A stretch of DNA of 64,000 nt from Ectopseudomonas mendocina (GTDB lineage: Bacteria; Pseudomonadota; Gammaproteobacteria; Pseudomonadales; Pseudomonadaceae): assembly GCF_016008875.1 (NCBI RefSeq), contig NZ_JADTQG010000001.1, positions 62,001-126,000 on the forward strand, in the 5' to 3' direction. A program made the translations under genes and the position numbers. This document shows, piece after piece, positions 9,416 through 17,263 of the stretch. Each line of letters opens with the position of its first letter. Within the stretch, counting starts at the first letter, position 1. Below the pieces are notes generated by a model that saw nothing but the letters and a program-made list of their open reading frames with translations, was not told where the DNA came from and ran no database searches.

Positions 9416-10414
9416 ATGAAGATTCTGGTCACCGGCGCGAGTGGTTTCATCGGTGGGCGCTTCGCACGTTTCGCCCTCGAACAGGGCCTGGCGGTGCGGG
9501 TCAACGGTCGACGCGCCGAGGGTGTGCAACACCTGATCAAACGCGGCGCCGAGTTCGTCCAGGGCGATCTTGGCGATGCCGAACTGGCCCAGGCGCTGTG
9601 CCAGGATGTCGAGGCCGTGGTGCACTGCGCCGGCGCTGTTGGCGTGTGGGGCGACTACGGGCATTTCCATCAGGCCAATGTGACGGTCACCGAAAACATC
9701 GTCGACGCCTGCCTCAAGCAGAAGGTGCGGCGCCTGGTGCACCTTTCGTCACCCTCGATCTACTTCGATGGCAAATCCCATGTCGATATCCGCGAGGAGC
9801 AGGTGCCCAAGCGTTTCTCCGATCACTACGGCAAAACCAAGTATCTGGCCGAACAGCAGGTGTTCGCCGCGCAGGAGTTCGGTCTGGAGGTGATCGCCCT
9901 GCGTCCGCGTTTCGTCACCGGCGCGGGCGACACCAGCATCTTCCCGCGCTTGATCGGCATGCAGCGCAAGGGCCGTCTAGTGATCATCGGCAACGGCCTG
10001 AACAAGGTCGACTTCACCAGCGTGCACAATCTCAACGACGCTTTGCTCAGTTCGTTACAGGTGGGCGGCGCGGCGCTCGGCCAGGTGTACAACATCAGCA
10101 ATGGCGCGCCAGTGCCGTTGTGGGATGTGGTCAACTACGTGCTGCGCCGCCTGGAACTGCCGCCGGTGACCCGGCATGTGCCCTTGCCGCTGGCCTATGC
10201 TGCGGCGACGCTCAATGAGGGCGTGTGTCGTCTGTTGCCCGGGCGACCCGAACCGAGTCTGTTTCGCCTCGGCGTGGCGGTGATGGCCAGGGATTTCTCC
10301 CTGAACATCGACCGCGCTCGCGAGTACCTTGGCTACGAGCCCAGGGCCAGCCTGTGGGATGCACTGGATGAATTCTGCACCTGGTGGCAGGCGCAGATGG
10401 GACCTCAGGCGTAG
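9416..10414 (+). CDS. NAD-dependent epimerase/dehydratase (3-beta-HSD-like SDR)
   Basis: A 332-residue extended short-chain dehydrogenase/reductase. The N-terminus has the Rossmann motif TGASGFIG (residues 6-13), and the active site YxxxK is Tyr138-Lys142 (DHYGKTK). The segment LVHLSSPSIYFDG before it supplies the catalytic Ser/Thr region. The wording is closest to the 3-beta-hydroxysteroid dehydrogenase/isomerase-like branch that includes 2-alkyl-3-oxoalkanoate reductases, but the substrate cannot be read from the sequence. A ribosome site (AAGGGG) precedes the ATG. Its last 10 bases overlap the 3' end of the convergent small gene that follows. Confidence 0.85.
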   Translation: MKILVTGASGFIGGRFARFALEQGLAVRVNGRRAEGVQHLIKRGAEFVQGDLGDAELAQALCQDVEAVVHCAGAVGVWGDYGHFHQANVTVTENIVDACLKQKVRRLVHLSSPSIYFDGKSHVDIREEQVPKRFSDHYGKTKYLAEQQVFAAQEFGLEVIALRPRFVTGAGDTSIFPRLIGMQRKGRLVIIGNGLNKVDFTSVHNLNDALLSSLQVGGAALGQVYNISNGAPVPLWDVVNYVLRRLELPPVTRHVPLPLAYAAATLNEGVCRLLPGRPEPSLFRLGVAVMARDFSLNIDRAREYLGYEPRASLWDALDEFCTWWQAQMGPQA

Positions 10415-10689
10415 ACGCGCTGGCCGCGATAGATACGCACCGAGCCGGTGGCGCTGCCGACTGGCAGTTCCACTGCAGCCTCGGGCGTCGCGACGCGTTG
10501 GGGTTGATCGGACAGCTCGGCCAGGCGCCTGCCCAGGCTACGGGTTTCTTCGTCATCGGACTTCAGACTGCCATCGAGCATGGCACCGATGGCGTTGGGC
10601 TGGCTCAGGCGAATGTCCACTGCCTGCTCTTCGCGTAGGCGACGACGCAGCGCTTTCATGCAGTCCAGTACTTCTTTATTCAGTTCCAT
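10405..10689 (-). CDS. Conserved hypothetical protein (94 aa)
   Basis: Small basic protein starting MELNKEVLDCMKALRRRLREEQ, with an amphipathic N-terminal helix rich in Arg/Glu, then a region ending in VRIYRGQRVYA. No membrane segment, signal peptide or known domain is visible. It overlaps the convergent epimerase gene by 10 bp at the 3' end. Ribosome site GGGGGAAG is 6 bases from the ATG. I judge it real because the frame has normal Pseudomonas codon use, and I believe similar proteins occur across the genus; function unknown. Confidence 0.7.
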   Translation of the reverse strand: MELNKEVLDCMKALRRRLREEQAVDIRLSQPNAIGAMLDGSLKSDDEETRSLGRRLAELSDQPQRVATPEAAVELPVGSATGSVRIYRGQRVYA

Positions 10690-11048
10690 TGCGACTTCCC
10701 CCGGTTGGTTGAAGGGGCACGGGTTGCAGCCGTCCTCGCTCGCCGTGACCTGGCCAGCCGCTTCCCGGCGGCTGTAACACGTATGCTCGTGCTGATTGCA
10801 TTGCAGAACTTTCGGGCCGCCTGCTGGCTCGTGGGCGGTGCGCTATCGCTGCGCTCACGAAAGGATCAAAAGCAAAGTGCGTACCAGTTCAAATTTTGCG
10901 GAACTGCCGTGCTGTGGGCGAGTCGATGGCCCTGTCGCGCCCTTCGTCGGTGCGCCGCGCACCTGCTTGGCGCGACGCTGATGGCATAGTGGCGAATCGG
11001 TATACTGCGCGGCATTTCCGTTTCCTGGTTCCAACCATAGGTCCGAAC
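10690..11048 (+). promoter_or_regulatory. Intergenic region with a possible -10 element for the next gene
   Basis: About 360 bases without a convincing gene. TATACT at 11001-11006 resembles a sigma-70 -10 box 43 bases before the ATG at 11049, but there is no good -35 at 16-18 bp. The frame of the downstream gene is open from 10896, but that extension is Arg-rich and unlike the mature protein, so I do not include it. Confidence 0.35.
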
Positions 11049-11897
11049 ATGCGTAATGACGCCAACGACGAGCTCGACAACCTGCCCAGCCTGACCCCGG
11101 AGCGCCGCGAGGATTTCGCCGAGCCGCGTGAAGAGCCGGCCCCGCGCAGCAGCCGCGTGACCAGCAGCAAGGCGCCGGTGGCCAAGGGTGCCAGCACCGG
11201 GCCGTTGTGGGCGTTGGTCGGTGCGCTCAGTTTCGCCCTGGCCGGCCTGGGCTGGTGGAGCCTGCAACAGATCGGCCTGATGGAGCAGCGCCTGGTGGCG
11301 ACCCAGGAAAGCTTCGCGCGCATCAGCGAAGAGGCCGCCGGGCGCATTCAGGATATTTCCGGCAAGGTGGTAGCGACCGAGTCCAATGTCACCAGTGGCA
11401 GCGAGGCGCTCAAGCTGCAGGTCAAGCAGTTGGAGACGCGCCTGGCCGAGCTAGGCAAGCAGCAACAGCAGAGCGCCACGGCGCAGGCCGCGCTGGACAA
11501 TCGTGTCGATCAGTTGGGCACGGAGCTCAAGAGCGGCATTGGTGCCAGCGCCGATTTTGACAAGCGCCTGCAGGCACTGAGCAGCGAGCAAACGGCGCTG
11601 AAGGCTGCGCAGGGTGACGCCAAGGCGACCCAGGCCGAACTGGCCAAACTCGATACGCGAATCAAGGCGCTCGGTGGCGATATCGATGCTCTGAAGAAGC
11701 AGGGCAACCCGGCCCAGGCCATCCGCAGCCTGGAGCAGGATCTGCTGGTGCTGCGCAGTGAGCTGGACAATCGCCCGGCTCCTAGCGCTGGTCCCAACGT
11801 CGCCGAATTCGATGCCTTCCGCGCGCAGATGACGCGCAACATCAACACCCTGCAGAGCCAGGTGGCGAATCTGCAGCAGCAGCTCAATCAGCGCTGA
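11049..11897 (+). CDS. Single-pass inner-membrane protein with long periplasmic coiled coil
   Basis: A 282-residue protein. Residues 1-50 are hydrophilic and acidic/proline-rich (cytoplasmic), about 51-72 form one transmembrane helix (LWALVGALSFALAGLGWWSL), and the remainder is almost entirely heptad-patterned helix rich in Ala, Gln, Glu and Lys (KLQVKQLETRLAELGKQQQQ and on), ending NINTLQSQVANLQQQLNQ. This suggests an anchored periplasmic coiled coil, possibly a scaffold or division/envelope factor. No enzymatic motif is present. Start chosen at MRNDANDEL, just after a -10-like element. Function unknown. Confidence 0.75.
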   Translation: MRNDANDELDNLPSLTPERREDFAEPREEPAPRSSRVTSSKAPVAKGASTGPLWALVGALSFALAGLGWWSLQQIGLMEQRLVATQESFARISEEAAGRIQDISGKVVATESNVTSGSEALKLQVKQLETRLAELGKQQQQSATAQAALDNRVDQLGTELKSGIGASADFDKRLQALSSEQTALKAAQGDAKATQAELAKLDTRIKALGGDIDALKKQGNPAQAIRSLEQDLLVLRSELDNRPAPSAGPNVAEFDAFRAQMTRNINTLQSQVANLQQQLNQR

Positions 11898-11963
11898 TGA
11901 GGCGAGTAGGGGATGTCTCGCTGTTCAGGTGCTGCGCTGTCGTGATGTAAACACCGGTGGGAG

Positions 11964-12066
11964 CGTAATGCTGTTCACTTAAGAAACGGTAAAACACCAT
12001 CAGTCCCCTCGCCCCTTTGGGGAGAGGGGAGCAAAACGTGTGCAACCTTATGTGAACAGCATTACG
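11964..12066. mobile_element. 103-bp MITE-like element with 15-bp terminal inverted repeats
   Basis: CGTAATGCTGTTCAC (11964-11978) and its exact complement GTGAACAGCATTACG (12052-12066) bound a 103-bp non-coding segment. The 7-mer GTGGGAG directly flanks it on both sides (11957-11963 and 12067-12073), as a target-site duplication would. The interior has its own hairpin (TCCCCTC ... GAGGGGA, 12004-12031). No transposase gene is present, so it would need one elsewhere. Confidence 0.55.
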
Positions 12067-12131
12067 GTGGGAGCGGACTTGTCCGCGAGCTTTTAGTCGC
12101 CGGCCACGTTCGCGGACAAGTCCGCTCCCAC
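12067..12131. repeat. Inverted REP pair (GTGGGAGCGGACTTG family)
   Basis: A perfect 22-bp inverted repeat: 12067-12088 begins GTGGGAGCGGACTTG and its complement occupies 12110-12131, with a 21-base loop. A partial third copy (CCCGCTCCCAC) follows at about 12135-12145. This is a typical Pseudomonas REP doublet after a gene, 39 bp from the xenB stop. Confidence 0.8.
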
Positions 12132-12170
12132 AAGCCCGCTCCCACACAAGCTGTTACACCTGAGTCGGGC

Positions 12171-13220
12171 TTACAGGCGCGGATAGTCGATATAGCCGAC
12201 CGGGCCCGAGCCGTAGAAGGTTTCCGGATGCGGCTGGTTGAGCGCCGCGTCCTGCTCCAGGCGCTCCGGCAGATCCGGGTTGGCAATGAAGGGGACGCCG
12301 AAGGCCACCGCATCGGCATTGCCTTCTGCCAGCCAGGCGTTGGCCTGATCCTTGGTGAAGCGCTCGTTGGCGATGAACACGCCGCCGAATTCCTTCTTCA
12401 GTTGCGGTGTCAGGCTGTCGTCACCGGCTTTCTCGCGGGCACAGATAAAGGCGATGCCGCGCTTGCCCAGCTCACGGGCCACGTAGCCGAAGGTTTCGGC
12501 GCGGTTGGCGTCGCCCATGTCATGCGAGTCGGCACGCGGGGCCAGGTGCACGCCAACGCGGCCGGCGCCCCACACGGAAATCGCAGCATCGGTCACTTCC
12601 AGCAGCAGGCGCGCGCGGTTCTCGACGCTGCCACCGTAGCGGTCGGTGCGCTGGTTGGTGCTGCTCTGCAGGAACTGGTCGAGCAGGTAACCGTTGGCAC
12701 CGTGGATTTCCACACCGTCGAAACCGGCCGCCATGGCATTCTCGGCGCCCTGGCGATACGCCTCGACGATATCGGCGATCTCTTCGGTCTCCAGTGCTCG
12801 CGGGGTGACGTAGTCCTTGATCGGGCGCACCAGGCTGACGTGGCCGGCCGGCTGGATCGCGCTGGGAGCGACCGGCAGTTCGCCGTTCAGGTAGATCGGG
12901 TCGGAAATGCGGCCGACGTGCCACAGTTGCAGGACGATCTTGCCGCCGTTGGCGTGCACCGCCTGGGTGATGTTGCTCCAGCCACGCACCTGCTCGTCGG
13001 ACCAGATGCCGGGGGTGTCCGGGTAGCCCACGCCCATCGGCGTGACGGCGGTGGCTTCGCTGATGATCAGGCCGGCCGAGGCGCGCTGGGTGTAGTACTC
13101 GGCCATCAGCGCGTTGGGCACGCGGCCTTCGTCGGCGCGGCAGCGGGTCAGCGGCGCCATGATGATGCGGTTGTTCAGTTGCAGATCACCGATCTGGATG
13201 GGGTCGAACAGTGTGGGCAT
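12171..13220 (-). CDS. xenB: Old yellow enzyme family ene-reductase (xenobiotic reductase B-like)
   Basis: FMN-dependent NAD(P)H oxidoreductase of the OYE/NemA group that reduces activated C=C bonds, N-ethylmaleimide and nitro compounds. The 349-residue protein has the FMN-binding start MAPLTRCRADEGRVPNALMAEYY, and the substrate-binding pair His173/Asn176 followed by Tyr178 in HGANGYLLDQF, then TDRYGGSVENRARLL. The length and wording match Pseudomonas XenB closely. It is 27 bp downstream of an ArsR-family gene on the same strand and is probably controlled by it through the operator at 13580-13601, giving induction by electrophiles. Confidence 0.93.
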   Translation of the reverse strand: MPTLFDPIQIGDLQLNNRIIMAPLTRCRADEGRVPNALMAEYYTQRASAGLIISEATAVTPMGVGYPDTPGIWSDEQVRGWSNITQAVHANGGKIVLQLWHVGRISDPIYLNGELPVAPSAIQPAGHVSLVRPIKDYVTPRALETEEIADIVEAYRQGAENAMAAGFDGVEIHGANGYLLDQFLQSSTNQRTDRYGGSVENRARLLLEVTDAAISVWGAGRVGVHLAPRADSHDMGDANRAETFGYVARELGKRGIAFICAREKAGDDSLTPQLKKEFGGVFIANERFTKDQANAWLAEGNADAVAFGVPFIANPDLPERLEQDAALNQPHPETFYGSGPVGYIDYPRL

Positions 13221-13247
13221 GTGATTTCTCCGAAGGAAGAGGTCAAA

Positions 13248-13568
13248 TCAGAGTTGCTGGCCTAGGCGCTCGACGAAGGCCTGGATCAGCTCGTCGTTAC
13301 GCTTGAAGAAGTGCCACTGACCGACTTTGCGACTGGTCACCAGACCGGCGCGCTGCAGGGTGGTCAGATGGGCGGAAACGGTGGATTGCGAAAGCCCGGT
13401 GCGCAGGAAGATCTTGCCCGCGCACACGCCGATTTCCAGCGGATGATCCTGTTCGGCGAAGTGGCGCTCAGGCTCCTTCAGCCAGTCGAGGATGTCGCGG
13501 CGTACCGGGTGGGCAAGGGCCTTGATGATGGCGTCGATATCTATGGTGTGATCGTTGCGTTTCGTCAT
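13248..13568 (-). CDS. ArsR-family winged-helix repressor of xenB
   Basis: A 106-residue DNA-binding protein starting MTKRNDHTIDIDAIIKALAHPVRRDIL, with the recognition helix GLSQSTVSAHLTTLQRAGLV and wing segment SRKVGQWHFFKRN. No CxC metal motif of classical ArsR is seen; a single Cys occurs in EIGVCAGKIF, so thiol sensing of electrophiles is possible (inference). The start is placed at 13568, directly after a strong palindromic operator; the longer open frame crosses that operator. It is the first gene of the arsR-xenB operon. Confidence 0.85.
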   Translation of the reverse strand: MTKRNDHTIDIDAIIKALAHPVRRDILDWLKEPERHFAEQDHPLEIGVCAGKIFLRTGLSQSTVSAHLTTLQRAGLVTSRKVGQWHFFKRNDELIQAFVERLGQQL

Positions 13569-13579
13569 GTGGCGAACCT

Positions 13580-13601
13580 TATATCGCCTCTGAGCGATAT
13601 A
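13580..13601. promoter_or_regulatory. ArsR-type operator, perfect 8-6-8 dyad
   Basis: TATATCGC (13580-13587) and GCGATATA (13594-13601) form a perfect inverted repeat separated by 6 bases, starting 12 bp before the arsR start codon and lying within the 102-bp region shared with the divergent acpH. It is the only such dyad in the region and is the natural target of the adjacent ArsR-family repressor. Confidence 0.7.
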
Positions 13602-13670
13602 CAGATCGTTTGTTCCGATAGTCTCCATCAACCGCTTCGATTGTCCCGCCGACGGCGTTAAGCTCCGGGG

Positions 13671-14258
13671 ATGAACTACCTCGCCCATCTGCATCTCGGC
13701 GGTGACGCGCCGTCACAGCTACTCGGCAGCCTTTATGGCGATTTCGTCAAAGGCCCGCTCAACGGGCGTTGGCCGGCGCAGATCGAGGCGGCCATTCGCC
13801 TGCACCGGCGTATCGACGCCTTCACCGACAGCCACCCACTGCAAGCCCGCGCACGTGCGCGCTTTCCCGTCGAGCGGCGAAGAACGGCCGGCATGCTGCT
13901 GGACCTGTTCTTCGATCATTGCCTGGCTCGTGACTGGCCGATGTATGCGACGCAGCCGCTGGATCACTTCACCGGTCGGGTATACCGGGTACTGGCTGCC
14001 GAGCCTGAACTGCCGGGGCGTCTGGCGCTGATGGCACCGCGTATGGCGGCGCAGGACTGGTTGGGCAGCTACCGCGAGTTCGCCGTGCTGGAACAGGTGA
14101 TCGCCGGCATGCAGCGGCGCCTGTCCAAACCGCAGTTGCTCGATGGCAGCCTGAGCGAACTGGAACGCCTGTATGAACCGCTCAGCGAGGACTTTCGCGA
14201 CTTCTACCCCGAACTGATGGCCTTTGCCGAGGCCGAGCTGGGCGGGAGCGAGTCTTAG
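13671..14258 (+). CDS. acpH: Acyl carrier protein phosphodiesterase
   Basis: Removes the 4'-phosphopantetheine arm from holo-ACP. The 195-residue protein starts MNYLAHLHLGGDAPSQLLGSLYGDFVKG, the hallmark AcpH beginning, with further metal-binding HD-like residues in IRLHRRIDAFTDSHP and LLDLFFDHCLARDW. Length equals the E. coli enzyme. It is divergent from arsR-xenB and followed by a REP element. Confidence 0.9.
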   Translation: MNYLAHLHLGGDAPSQLLGSLYGDFVKGPLNGRWPAQIEAAIRLHRRIDAFTDSHPLQARARARFPVERRRTAGMLLDLFFDHCLARDWPMYATQPLDHFTGRVYRVLAAEPELPGRLALMAPRMAAQDWLGSYREFAVLEQVIAGMQRRLSKPQLLDGSLSELERLYEPLSEDFRDFYPELMAFAEAELGGSES

Positions 14259-14289
14259 CCCGGATTCCGGGGGGGAGCGGCATCCCCGC

Positions 14290-14353
14290 TCGCCGCTGAA
14301 GCGCCTCCCACAGAAGCGGGCGTCTGGCTCCGTGGGAGGGGCTTCAGCCGCGA
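14290..14353. repeat. Inverted REP pair (GTGGGAGGGGCTTCAGCCGCGA family)
   Basis: Arms at 14290-14311 and 14332-14353 are complementary over 22 bp with two mismatches; the right arm begins GTGGGAGGGGCTTCAGCC. Convergent genes end on both sides (acpH and the P-type ATPase), so it may also serve as a bidirectional transcript end. The same family occurs at 34325-34386 and 54839-54905. Confidence 0.75.
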
Positions 14354-14381
14354 CAACATCACCGCAGCGCTTCTCTGACGT

Positions 14382-17099
14382 TCAGACCGCCTGCGGATGC
14401 AGGCGATAGCGCCGCACCAGCCATTTCTCCAGCTCTGCCAGGGAAAATAGCACCAGGCCCGCCAGCAGCACGCGCAGCCATTGTTCCAGGCTCAGGCCAA
14501 CCGAGTTGAACAGGTTTTGCAGCGGCGGGGCGTAGGTGAACAGTGCCTGCAACACCAGGCACAGGGCGATGGTCACCAGCACCGCGCGATTACCCAGCAG
14601 GGCCTCACGGCTGAGCACCGAGCCGAACAGGCTGCGGCAGTTGAGCAGATAGAAGATTTCGCACATCACCACGGCGTTGACCGCCACGGTCCTTGCACTG
14701 CTCAGGTCGTTGCCGAGCTGCAGTTCCCAAAGGAAAAGGGCGATGCCGGCACCGGCGATGAGCACCGAGATCATCACCACGCGCCAGACGAAAAAGCCAG
14801 ACAGCAGGGGCTCGTTCGGCGCCCGCGGCGCGCGGTTCATGAGCCCGCGTTCGCTGGGCTCGAAAGCCAGCGCCAGGCCCAGCGTGCTGGATGTGACCAT
14901 GTTGATCCACAGCACCTGCGCCGGGGTCAGCGGCAGCAGCACTTGGAACAGGATGGCGAAGATCACGATCAACGCCTGGCCGCCGTTGGTGGGCAGGGCG
15001 AAAAGGATGAATTTCTTCAGGTTGTCGTAGATCGCCCGACCCTCGCGTACGGCACCGGCGATGGTGGCGAAGTTGTCGTCGGCCAGCACCACTTCGGCGG
15101 CTTCCTTGGCCGCTTCGGTACCCTTCAGGCCCATGGCGACACCGACGTCGGCGCGCTTCAGCGCGGGGGCATCGTTGACGCCGTCGCCGGTCATGGCGAC
15201 CACCTGGCCGCTGTCCTGCATTGCCTGCACCAGGCGCAGCTTGTGCTCGGGACTGGCGCGGGCGAATACCTCCACGCCGGGCAGCACCTCGCGCAGGCGA
15301 CGGTCATCGAGCAGTTCCAGCTCGGCACCGGTCATTGCCGGCAGGCCGACGCCGATGCCCAGTTGCGCGCCGATGGCGCGTGCGGTTTCGGCGTGATCAC
15401 CGGTGATCATCTTGACTCGGATGCCGGCGCGCTGGCATTCGGCGACGGCGACGATGGCTTCCGCGCGCGGTGGATCGATGATGCCGATCAGGGCCAGCAG
15501 GGTCAGGCCATCTTCTACGTCGGCGAAATTCAGCGTGCGCTGCTCAGCCGGCGCCGCCTTGCTGGCCAGGGCCAGCAGGCGCAGGCCACGGGCAGCCAGG
15601 TCGGTGGCCTGGCGTCGCCAGTAATCGGTGTCCAGTGGGGCATTGCTGCCATCGGCACTGCGTTGGCTGGTGCACATTTCCAGCACCCGCTCGGGAGCAC
15701 CCTTGAGGTAGATCAGGCCATGGCCCGTGTGGTCATGGTGCAGGGTGGCCATGAAGCGATGCTCTGACTCGAACGGAATGGCGTCGCTGCGTGGTAACTG
15801 CGCCTGCAGGGTTTGGATATCGAGACCACTTTTCAGTGCCAGGGTGAGGAGTGCGCCTTCGGTCGGGTCGCCATGCAGCAGCCAGTGGCCGGCATCGTCC
15901 TGTTGCAGGCGGGCGTCGTTGCACAGTTGCGCGGCGCGGGCGATTTCCAGCAGTTCGGCGTCGGGTTCGAGCAGGGCGCCGTCCTGATGGAAGGCACCTT
16001 CCGGGGCGTAGCCGACACCCGAGACATCGACAATGCGGCTGGCGCTGACCACGCGCTGCACGGTCATCTCGTTGCGGGTCAGGGTGCCGGTCTTGTCCGA
16101 GCAGATCACCGTCACCGAACCCAGGGTTTCCACCGCCGGCAGGCGGCGCACGATGGCGTTGTGGCCAGCCATGCGCTGCACGCCAAGGGCGAGGATCACC
16201 GTCATGATCGCCGGCAAGCCTTCGGGAATGGCCGAGGCGGTGAGCGCCACCACCATCATGAACATGTCGCCGGGGCTTTGCCCGTGCCAGAGAATGCCGA
16301 GGATGAAGGTGGCGAAGGCCAGGATCAGGATGATCACCGCCAGCCAGCGGCTGAATTGTTCGATCTGTCGCAGCAGTGGCGTGGACAGCGCCTGCACCTG
16401 CTGCAGCATGGCGCCGATGCGCCCCAGTTCGGTGTCGGCGCCGGTCGCCACCACCACGCCAGTGGCCTGGCCACTGCTGACCAGGGTGCCGGAATAGGCC
16501 ATGCAGCGCCGGTCGCCGAGCGCAGCATCGACGTTGCAGTGCGCCACGGATTTTTCCACCGGCACCGATTCGCCGGTCAGCGCGGCTTCTTCCACCAGCA
16601 GGTTCTTCACGCTGAGCAGACGCAGGTCGGCCGGCACCTTGTCGCCGGATACCAGCAGCACCACGTCGCCGGGCACCAGGCGTTCGGCATCGATTTCGTG
16701 GCGTTCGCCGCCGCGCAGCACCATGGCGTGGGGCGAGAGCATGTTGCGGATGGCGTCCAGCGCATTCTCCGCCTTGCCTTCCTGAATGAAGCCGATGATC
16801 ACGTTGATCAGCACCGCGGCGAGAATCACCGAGGTGTCGACCCAATGGCCGAGCAGGGCGGTGATCAGCGCGGCTACCAGCATCAGATAGAGCAGTACGT
16901 TGTGAAACTGGTAGAGCAGGCGCAGCAGCGGCCCACGGCGTTGCGGCGGCGGCAGGCGGTTGGCGCCGTGGCGTTGCAGGCGTCGTTCGGCTTCGTCCTG
17001 GCTGAGGCCGCTGGCGTTGCCGTGCTGCGCCTCCAGTGCTTGTTGTGCAGTCAAAGCGTGCCAGGCGTGGTCACTATGTTCAGAGGGGGAATTGCCCAT
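14382..17099 (-). CDS. Cation-transporting P-type ATPase (P2 class)
   Basis: A 905-residue ATP-driven cation pump of the inner membrane. In order: N-terminal cation-ATPase domain, actuator TGES (175-178), M4 motif IPEGLP (291-296), phosphorylation site Asp335 in DKTGTLT, and hinge TGDGVND, followed by six C-terminal helices. PEGLP in M4 places it with the calcium (SERCA-like) and Na/K pumps. In M6 the segment reads NMVTSSTLGLALAFEP, with Ser where SERCA has a Ca-binding Asp, so Ca specificity is uncertain. Start at MGNSPSEHSD is supported by AAGGAG upstream. It is divergent from a universal stress gene across a candidate ANR box, fitting the known oxygen-limited control of a similar pump in P. 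aeruginosa. Confidence 0.9.
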   Translation of the reverse strand: MGNSPSEHSDHAWHALTAQQALEAQHGNASGLSQDEAERRLQRHGANRLPPPQRRGPLLRLLYQFHNVLLYLMLVAALITALLGHWVDTSVILAAVLINVIIGFIQEGKAENALDAIRNMLSPHAMVLRGGERHEIDAERLVPGDVVLLVSGDKVPADLRLLSVKNLLVEEAALTGESVPVEKSVAHCNVDAALGDRRCMAYSGTLVSSGQATGVVVATGADTELGRIGAMLQQVQALSTPLLRQIEQFSRWLAVIILILAFATFILGILWHGQSPGDMFMMVVALTASAIPEGLPAIMTVILALGVQRMAGHNAIVRRLPAVETLGSVTVICSDKTGTLTRNEMTVQRVVSASRIVDVSGVGYAPEGAFHQDGALLEPDAELLEIARAAQLCNDARLQQDDAGHWLLHGDPTEGALLTLALKSGLDIQTLQAQLPRSDAIPFESEHRFMATLHHDHTGHGLIYLKGAPERVLEMCTSQRSADGSNAPLDTDYWRRQATDLAARGLRLLALASKAAPAEQRTLNFADVEDGLTLLALIGIIDPPRAEAIVAVAECQRAGIRVKMITGDHAETARAIGAQLGIGVGLPAMTGAELELLDDRRLREVLPGVEVFARASPEHKLRLVQAMQDSGQVVAMTGDGVNDAPALKRADVGVAMGLKGTEAAKEAAEVVLADDNFATIAGAVREGRAIYDNLKKFILFALPTNGGQALIVIFAILFQVLLPLTPAQVLWINMVTSSTLGLALAFEPSERGLMNRAPRAPNEPLLSGFFVWRVVMISVLIAGAGIALFLWELQLGNDLSSARTVAVNAVVMCEIFYLLNCRSLFGSVLSREALLGNRAVLVTIALCLVLQALFTYAPPLQNLFNSVGLSLEQWLRVLLAGLVLFSLAELEKWLVRRYRLHPQAV

Positions 17100-17187
17100 G
17101 GGTGCATCTCCTTCGGTGGGCCAGGCTGCCTTGCGTGTGGCGCGTTTAGCAGTCCTGATCACCCTAGTCCGCTTTCCCGCGTCTTGC

Positions 17188-17201
17188 CTGACCTGCATCA
17201 A
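17188..17201. promoter_or_regulatory. Candidate ANR box between P-type ATPase and usp
   Basis: CTGAC-CTGC-ATCAA resembles TTGAT-N4-ATCAA. Centred at 17194.5, a -41.5 activator position predicts an usp start near 17236 and a -10 at 17224-17229, where TTGAAT (4 of 6 to consensus) is found. Universal stress genes of Pseudomonas are common ANR targets. Motif and spacing only. Confidence 0.5.
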
Positions 17202-17263
17202 GGAGTACGGCGCCGGCAGACGCTTGAATGTAACGCGGTGTTTGAACACATGGAGGAAACGAG

